A DNA stretch of 64,000 nt from JAJAZB01 sp964244295 (GTDB lineage Bacteria > Bacteroidota > Bacteroidia > Cytophagales > Spirosomataceae): contig CAXTIG010000004.1 in assembly GCA_964244295.1 (NCBI GenBank), positions 62,001 to 126,000 on the forward strand, given 5' to 3'. A program made the position numbers and the translations under genes. The notes beneath the pieces are model-generated. The model did not search any database and was not told the origin of the DNA. It saw only the letters and a program-made list of their open reading frames with translations. Position 1 is the stretch's first letter. Each line of letters begins with the position of its first letter. Of this stretch, positions 58,653 through 64,000 are shown piece by piece.

Positions 58653-61600
58653 CTACTTCTCCCCCATCCGCTCCACCCCGTTCCAATCCGCCGCCGGGGT
58701 TTCGACCAGGTAGCGGGCGGCGTGGAGGAGGTAGCGCTGGGCGGTTTTGTCGGCGGGGTTTTCGTTCAACACTTTTTTGAGCGACACCGCCGCCTCGGCG
58801 AAGTGCCGACCGAAGTAGTCGTTGAGGCCGGTTTTGAACAAGTCCAGCGTTTGCAGTTTCTTGTCGCGCAGGGCGGGCGGGTCGGCGTTGATGACCTCGT
58901 ACACGTCGAGTACGTCTTCGCGGCCTTTCACCTGAACCCGCCCCAGGAAGCGGAACGCGAATTCGTCGCCGTTGCCCACGCCCACCAGCGTACGCTCGCT
59001 GAGCACGATGGTGCTGCCGAAGAGTTTGGTCAGCCCTTCGAGGCGGACGGAAATGTTGACGGCGTCGGAAAGCACGTTGGCGTCGTGGCGCTCGGCGTCG
59101 CCGATGATGCCCATCATCACCCGGCCCGTGTGCAGGCCAATGCCGACGTGAATCGGCACCCGCCCGTCGGCCTGACGCTTTTTATTGTATTCGTCGATGA
59201 CCCCGCAAAGTTGGAGCGAAGCCCGAACGGCGTCTTCGGGGCGATCTTTGAAGAGGGCGATGAAGCCGTCGCCGAGGTAGTGGTTGATGAAACCTCCGTT
59301 TTCGCGAATCACCGGCCCCACCCGGCGCAGGTATCCGTTGATAAACCGGAAATTGTCTTCGGGTGACATCCCCTCGGCCAGACCCGAATACGCGCGAATG
59401 TCGCAAAACAGCACCGTCATGTCCTGGTCGATGGTGTCGCCGAGGCGGGCCTGCAAAATGCTGCGGTGGCCCAGCGCCCGCAGAAATTCGTGGGGCACGA
59501 AGCGCTCGTAGGCCGCGTTGAGGTCGGACTGGTGTTTGTACAAACTGGCGTTTTCGAGCGAAGCGGCCATCTGGCTGGTCAGCGTGCGCAGCACGTTCAG
59601 CCCGGCGGCGGCGAAGGCCTCGGTGCTGGTCTGGTGTTCGAGGTACAAAATTCCCTTCGATTCACCCTTGAACAGCAGCGGCAAGGCGAGGTACGAAGCC
59701 GGTTTGCGGCTGAGCAGGTAGGGGTCGCGGTCGAAGGTTTTCTGCGGCCCCTCGGCCCCCGACATCACCTCCGCGCCGGTGCGAATCACGTAGTTGATGA
59801 GCGTCACCGGCAGGTTGGTGGCCTCGTCGAGGTCGGTCGGCGTGAACAGTTCAGCGCGGGGGGCCTCCAAATCCAGTTCGGCCACCACGCGCCACTTGCC
59901 CCAGTCCTGCAAAAGCAGCACGGCCCGCTGCCCCCCGGCGTTTTCGAGGGCGATGCCGAGGGTTTTCTCCAACAGCCGGTCGAGCACGATTTCCTCCGAC
60001 AGCGCACTGGCCGCCTTCAGCACGCTTTGCAAATCAAAATCCTCCGCCCGCGTCGAGGTGGTGCGGGTCAGGTAGGTTTTCGAAGAAAGGTATTCCCGGC
60101 CCGTTCGCGCCGCGCCGACCCGCGCCGGGGCCGTCAGCAGCGACGCGAAGGCAGCATCCAGCCCTTCGGTCACGCGGGTGTAGCCCAGCAATCCGAACAG
60201 GTAGCGGGCCGTTTCGAGGTGCGGACGGGCGTAGAACGAGTTGCCCGCCTGAAGCCAGAATTCCCCCGCCCGGCGGTGAATCAGGGCCAGTTCCCGCTCA
60301 AACCCGTGCCGCTCCGCCGAGGCCAGCGCCCGGTTGTAGCGGTCGATGGCCCCGCTTTTTTCGCCTTTCACCCGCGCGATTTCGGCCTCCACGAGCAGGA
60401 GTTTATGCTCAAAATTCGCAGGGTTGTGGACGGCCCAGGTGGCGAGCTGCTCCCGGAAGCCTTCGATTTGGGTCCAGTACGCGGTTTGGGTTTCGGCGTC
60501 GGCCTCGTCGAGCAGGGCCAGCAGCGTGAGCGGGTACGTGAAGCGGAACAGCGTGTCGAGCGAGACACAGCCGTTCATGGTCACGGCCAACGGCAGGGCG
60601 GTTTCCAGGCAGGTGAGGGCCTCCTTCGGGCGGTCGTTGAGGTACAGCGCCTGGGCTTTGAAGGCGAAAAAGACCGTGCTGGCAAAGGCGTTGTTCACCT
60701 CCCGGCAATACGCCAGCAGGCCCGATTCGGTGATTTCGGGCGTGTCGAAGGCTTCGGCCCCGGCGGTTTTTCCCGACAGGTTTGCCATCACCAGGTACAG
60801 CGCCCGGAGGGAATCGTGGGCCAGGTCGTGGCGGATTTTTTTGGTGAATTCCAGCGCGTCAGGCAGGCGACTGAGCAGCGATTCGAGCGAGTCTTTGCCC
60901 AAATAAAACGCGTTGAAAAACGGGAACTGGCTCAGGTAGCCCGCGAAAATCAATTCCCCGCTTTCGAGGCTGCGCTGGTAGTATTCGGGGCTGAGCGGAA
61001 ACGTTTCGCCGATGTGCCGCACCCAGGGCAGGTTGTAATTGGTGTACAGGTGCCCCGTGCGGCTCAGGTGCCGGGGCGACTGGTGGGCGTATTTTTCGGC
61101 GATGCGCTTGCTGAGTTGGGCCGAGGGAAAGGCAAACTCGTACTGCCCGAGGATGAAAAACACCAGCCCCAGTTCCGAAAACGCGTAGCCGCCCTGGGGC
61201 GTCAGGCCCTGCGCCACGCTGAGGTTGGCCTTGAGCAACACGTGCAAGACCCAGAGGCTCAGTTCGCCGGAGGTGTAAGTGGGCGCGGTGAGGTTGTCGA
61301 GGATGTCCATGATGCTGAGCAGGCGCGGGTCGCTCATGGTTTCTTTTTCGTAAACGCCCTCCACGCCCTGCTCGCCGAAGTAGGTCAGGATTTTTCCCAT
61401 CTCGCCCGGAATCAACGCCTCGGCCTCGCTGCCCTGGCCGGGAAACTCGAAGTCGAGCAGTTTCAGGCCCTGCCGCGCCGATTCGATGGCTTCGTGGTAG
61501 CGGGCCGTGTTGCTCTGAATCTGCATCGTCAGGAAATAAATCCCGGATTTTTCGGCGGGCGTCCGGGCTTTTTCCAGACACTGCTGCAAGAGGTTTTGGG

Positions 61601-64000
61601 CTTCGGCGAAATCCCCGGTCAGGTATTCCACGTCGGCGGCGGTTTTGTACAAATCGCGGGCGAAGGCGTAGTCGTCGGCCCAAATGCTTTCCCCGGCCAG
61701 CCGCCGGGCCTGGTTGACGTACACCAGCGCCGACTGGTAGGCGCTGGCGTCGCGGGCCTTGACGGCGGCGCGGAGGTTGAGCCGGGTCAGGACGGCGCAC
61801 TCGGCGGGGTCGGTCATCAGACTCGACCCGGCGTTGAGGTGGTTGACGAGGTCGAAGAGGATGGGGTCAAGTTCGTCCGGCCCCGCGCTGCCAGCCGCTC
61901 CGGGTGCGGGGTACTCCCCACCGGGGCCGCTGCCAGCCGCTCCACGCACGGGCTTCTCACGGCTGGCAGCTACGCGCGTTTTCTGCAAATGCCGACCGAT
62001 TTTCAGGTGAATTGCCGCCCGTTCCGCCTCGTCGGCCAGCGAGTAGGCGGCTTGGTGGACGCGGTCGTGCGAGAACTCAAATTCAATTTTAAAGCCCGGT
62101 TCATTCCGCAGGATGTCGGCGTACTGGTAGGCCTCGCCCACGGGCGACACCAGCCCTTCTTCGGTGGCGGTCCAGAGGGCTTTCATCGTTTCCTTCGGCG
62201 TTTTTTCGGTCAACAAAGCCAGCAGGTTCAACTCAAAAAGTCCCCCGACGCAGGCCGCGATTTTCAGGGCCGTCTGCGTGGCCGGGGGCAGGAGAATCAT
62301 CCGCGAGAGCAGCAAATCCACCACGTTGTCGGTAATGGTCTGCCGCCGGATTTTCTCAAAATCCACCTCCCACTGCCGCCGCAGGGGACTGAACTGAATC
62401 ATCCCAATCTGGTTGAGCGACTTCAGAAATTCAAGGGTAAAAAACGCATTACCCCCGGTTTTGGAAAACACCAGTTCGGTCAGGGCCTGCCCCGTCGATT
62501 CGTCGGTCTGCAACGATTCGCGGATGAGTTGGAACAAGTGCTCTTCGCGCAGCGGACGCAGGGCGATGCGGTTGAGCACGGCCCCGGCTTCCTGGGCGGC
62601 ATCGAGCAGGTTGAGCAGCGGGTGCCCGGCGCTCACCTCGTTGTCGCGGTAGGCCCCGATCACCAGCAGACAAGTCTGGCTCACGTCGGTCACGAGCAGG
62701 TGGATAAGGTGCAGCGAAGCGGCATCGGCCCATTGCAGGTCGTCGAGAAACAGCACGAAGGGGTGCTCCGGCTTGGCAATGGCCCGGATGAAGTTGGAAA
62801 ACGTCAGGTTGAAGCGGTTGGTGGCTTCCTGACTTTCCAGCCGGGGCACCGCTGGCTGCGGCCCGAGCAGGATTTCGAGTTCGGGAATCAACTCGAGCAG
62901 CACCTGCCCGTTGTCGCCCAGGCTGGTCTGAATCCGCTCGCGCCAGCGGGCCAGGGTATCGGGGCGCTCGGTGAGGAGCAGCTTACAAAATTCGCTCAGG
63001 GCCTGTTTGAAAGCAAAATAGGGCAGGTTGCGCTGGTACTGGTCGAATTTTCCCCCGACGAAATAGCCCCGTTTTTCGGTAACGGGTTTGTAAATCTCGG
63101 CGATGAGCGCCGTTTTCCCCACCCCCGAATAGCCCCCCACCAGAAACAACTCGACGCTGCCCCGGCTGATGCGGTCGAAGGCCTTGAGCAGGGTTTTCAC
63201 CTCCTCGTAGCGCCCGTAGAGTTTTTGCGGAATCTGGAATTTTCCCGAAAAATCGGCCTTGCCCAACTCGAAGGCGTCGATGCGGCCTTTTTCGAGCAAT
63301 TGGGTCAGGCAGTAATCGAGGTCGGCCTTCAGGCCCTGTGCCGACTGGTAGCGCTCCTCGGCGTTTTTCGCTAGCAGTTTGGCGACTAAGTTCGCCAGGG
63401 CTTCGGGCACTGCCGGGTTGAGGTGGTGCGCCAGGGGCGGATTGCGGGCGATGTGCGCGTGAACGAGTTCGAGCGGGTCGGTGGCCTGAAAGGGCAACTG
63501 CCCCGTGAGCACCAGAAACAGCGTGACGCCCAGCGAGTAAAAATCCGAACGGCGATCCACCTTGCGGTTGAGCCGCCCGGTTTGCTCCGGCGAAAGGTGC
63601 GTGAGGCGGCCCTTGATGCGCTCCGGGTTGCCCAGGTGGTTCGCCATCAAATCGAGGCGGACGGCGATGCCGAAGTCGATCAGGACGGGGGCCTGCTCGG
63701 CCTCAACCCAGAGGATGTTTTGATCGTGCAGGTCTTTGTGGATGATGCCCCGCTCGTGGAGCCGTCCGAGGGTATCGGCCACCGTGCTGAAGAGGCGCAG
63801 CACGGTTTCGAGCGGGCGGTTCTGCCCCACAAACGCCTCCCCCAGGGTTTGCCCGTCGATGTACTCCAGCAGGAGCGAATACTGCCCGTTTTCGCGGCTG
63901 AGGGCGAAAGCCTTCCGCACGCCGGGGAGTTGGAGGGCTTTGGTGTACTCGAATTCGTTGGTGAATTGCAGAATCTGGTCGGGGTCGGGCGCGACGGCCC
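58653..64000 (-). CDS. Giant Ser/Thr kinase - AAA ATPase - GAF - class III nucleotide cyclase, 5' end off the window
   Basis: At least 1,780 residues; the frame is open to the right edge, so the start is not seen. Order: protein kinase domain (IIHKDLHDQNILW catalytic loop with HKD in place of HRD, VLIDFGIAV, LSPEQTGR), AAA_16-type ATPase (VGGYSGVGKTALI P-loop, FVLFLDDLQWADA Walker B), a long helical TPR-like region, a GAF domain (about 59600-60000) and a C-terminal adenylate/guanylate cyclase domain (TVLFCDIRAYSGL, NHYLGDGFIALF, DAVNISVRLEG) followed by a short TPR tail. In the cyclase the Lys that normally precedes YxGDG is His, so nucleotide choice is uncertain. An in-frame REP-like insertion lies at 61886-61980. 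The long opposite-strand frame is a codon-bias shadow. Confidence 0.88.
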   Translation of the reverse strand, partial: AVAPDPDQILQFTNEFEYTKALQLPGVRKAFALSRENGQYSLLLEYIDGQTLGEAFVGQNRPLETVLRLFSTVADTLGRLHERGIIHKDLHDQNILWVEAEQAPVLIDFGIAVRLDLMANHLGNPERIKGRLTHLSPEQTGRLNRKVDRRSDFYSLGVTLFLVLTGQLPFQATDPLELVHAHIARNPPLAHHLNPAVPEALANLVAKLLAKNAEERYQSAQGLKADLDYCLTQLLEKGRIDAFELGKADFSGKFQIPQKLYGRYEEVKTLLKAFDRISRGSVELFLVGGYSGVGKTALIAEIYKPVTEKRGYFVGGKFDQYQRNLPYFAFKQALSEFCKLLLTERPDTLARWRERIQTSLGDNGQVLLELIPELEILLGPQPAVPRLESQEATNRFNLTFSNFIRAIAKPEHPFVLFLDDLQWADAASLHLIHLLVTDVSQTCLLVIGAYRDNEVSAGHPLLNLLDAAQEAGAVLNRIALRPLREEHLFQLIRESLQTDESTGQALTELVFSKTGGNAFFTLEFLKSLNQIGMIQFSPLRRQWEVDFEKIRRQTITDNVVDLLLSRMILLPPATQTALKIAACVGGLFELNLLALLTEKTPKETMKALWTATEEGLVSPVGEAYQYADILRNEPGFKIEFEFSHDRVHQAAYSLADEAERAAIHLKIGRHLQKTRVAASREKPVRGAAGSGPGGEYPAPGAAGSAGPDELDPILFDLVNHLNAGSSLMTDPAECAVLTRLNLRAAVKARDASAYQSALVYVNQARRLAGESIWADDYAFARDLYKTAADVEYLTGDFAEAQNLLQQCLEKARTPAEKSGIYFLTMQIQSNTARYHEAIESARQGLKLLDFEFPGQGSEAEALIPGEMGKILTYFGEQGVEGVYEKETMSDPRLLSIMDILDNLTAPTYTSGELSLWVLHVLLKANLSVAQGLTPQGGYAFSELGLVFFILGQYEFAFPSAQLSKRIAEKYAHQSPRHLSRTGHLYTNYNLPWVRHIGETFPLSPEYYQRSLESGELIFAGYLSQFPFFNAFYLGKDSLESLLSRLPDALEFTKKIRHDLAHDSLRALYLVMANLSGKTAGAEAFDTPEITESGLLAYCREVNNAFASTVFFAFKAQALYLNDRPKEALTCLETALPLAVTMNGCVSLDTLFRFTYPLTLLALLDEADAETQTAYWTQIEGFREQLATWAVHNPANFEHKLLLVEAEIARVKGEKSGAIDRYNRALASAERHGFERELALIHRRAGEFWLQAGNSFYARPHLETARYLFGLLGYTRVTEGLDAAFASLLTAPARVGAARTGREYLSSKTYLTRTTSTRAEDFDLQSVLKAASALSEEIVLDRLLEKTLGIALENAGGQRAVLLLQDWGKWRVVAELDLEAPRAELFTPTDLDEATNLPVTLINYVIRTGAEVMSGAEGPQKTFDRDPYLLSRKPASYLALPLLFKGESKGILYLEHQTSTEAFAAAGLNVLRTLTSQMAASLENASLYKHQSDLNAAYERFVPHEFLRALGHRSILQARLGDTIDQDMTVLFCDIRAYSGLAEGMSPEDNFRFINGYLRRVGPVIRENGGFINHYLGDGFIALFKDRPEDAVRASLQLCGVIDEYNKKRQADGRVPIHVGIGLHTGRVMMGIIGDAERHDANVLSDAVNISVRLEGLTKLFGSTIVLSERTLVGVGNGDEFAFRFLGRVQVKGREDVLDVYEVINADPPALRDKKLQTLDLFKTGLNDYFGRHFAEAAVSLKKVLNENPADKTAQRYLLHAARYLVETPAADWNGVERMGEK
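61886..61980. repeat. REP-like element inside the kinase-cyclase coding sequence
   Basis: 61928-61980 matches one arm of the 50081-50222 repeat at about 46 of 52 positions (CGCTGCCAGCCGCTC ... GGCTGGCAGCTACGCG). A second partial copy (CGCTGCCAGCCGCTCC) lies 42 bases away at 61886-61901. The stretch encodes TRVAASREKPVRGAAG...PGAAGSAGPDE in frame, a low-complexity linker after the ATPase. Confidence 0.75.

Noticed and set aside
59466..63374. A 1,302-codon open frame on the plus strand opposite the kinase-cyclase gene
   Set aside because: It has no recognisable domain, reads as Gly/Arg/Val-rich shadow sequence, and lies wholly over a gene with clear kinase, ATPase, GAF and cyclase motifs. Long antisense frames are expected from the codon bias here.

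Overview
The window looks like part of a chromosome from a Bacteroidota member of the Cytophagales, most likely Spirosomataceae (Spirosoma, Larkinella, Rudanella type). The reasons are a moderately GC-rich coding style, a LytS-type kinase, a membrane-anchored LytTR protein, a TonB-dependent receptor with a carboxypeptidase-regulatory-like domain, Uma2 genes with TAnnTTTG promoter boxes, and above all arrays of FtsX-like permeases with an N-terminal prefix domain next to small PadR regulators. No tRNA, rRNA, riboswitch or CRISPR array was recognised.

Layout. 1-4.7 kb: two tandem NlpE-like genes, a LytS-type histidine kinase, a secreted intradiol dioxygenase and an unusual XRE-HTH/membrane/alpha-beta-hydrolase fusion. 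4.9-42.6 kb: thirteen large FtsX-family permease genes, all on the minus strand. They are named here by cluster: A1 (remnant broken by an IS30-family element), B1 and B2 (B2 is frameshifted), C1-C3, D1-D3 and E1-E4. Four PadR genes head clusters A, B, C and E. No ABC ATPase, membrane-fusion protein or outer-membrane channel is encoded among them, so these are orphan permeases comparable to the ADOP (duplicated orphan permease) families of Acidobacteria. Two Uma2-family genes and a DUF433/DUF5615 toxin-antitoxin-like pair are inserted around cluster D. 42.9-50.2 kb: an outer-membrane protein, a glycine-rich peptide, two REP-associated (Y1) transposases with large palindromes, a MoeB/rhodanese fusion, a two-gene split 5'-nucleotidase and a cytochrome c-PQQ-type sugar dehydrogenase. 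50.2-64 kb: aspS, a 7TM-DISM/LytTR regulator, two envelope proteins, a TonB-dependent receptor and a very large Ser/Thr kinase-ATPase-GAF-nucleotide cyclase running off the right edge.

Main result. All five promoter regions that drive the permease clusters (PadR of A, B, C and E, and permease D3) share one architecture. Each has a TGGCA/TTG-type -24/-12-like element 27-37 bases before the start codon; the D3 copy fits the sigma-54 consensus closely. Each also has, 41-67 bases further upstream, two dyads of the form TGTCCG-N4-YGGACA whose starts are 20-22 bases apart. This predicts a common sigma-54 activator binding as a pair of dimers, with PadR made as the first, translationally coupled product of most operons. 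Within each operon the prefix domain is of one type, while the transporter cores belong to subfamilies that cross operons, which suggests that the prefix is kept matched to the operon.

A second theme is palindromic repeats: perfect inverted repeats with arms of 36, 52, 40 and 29 bp, and two that appear to sit in frame inside genes (aspS and the kinase-cyclase).
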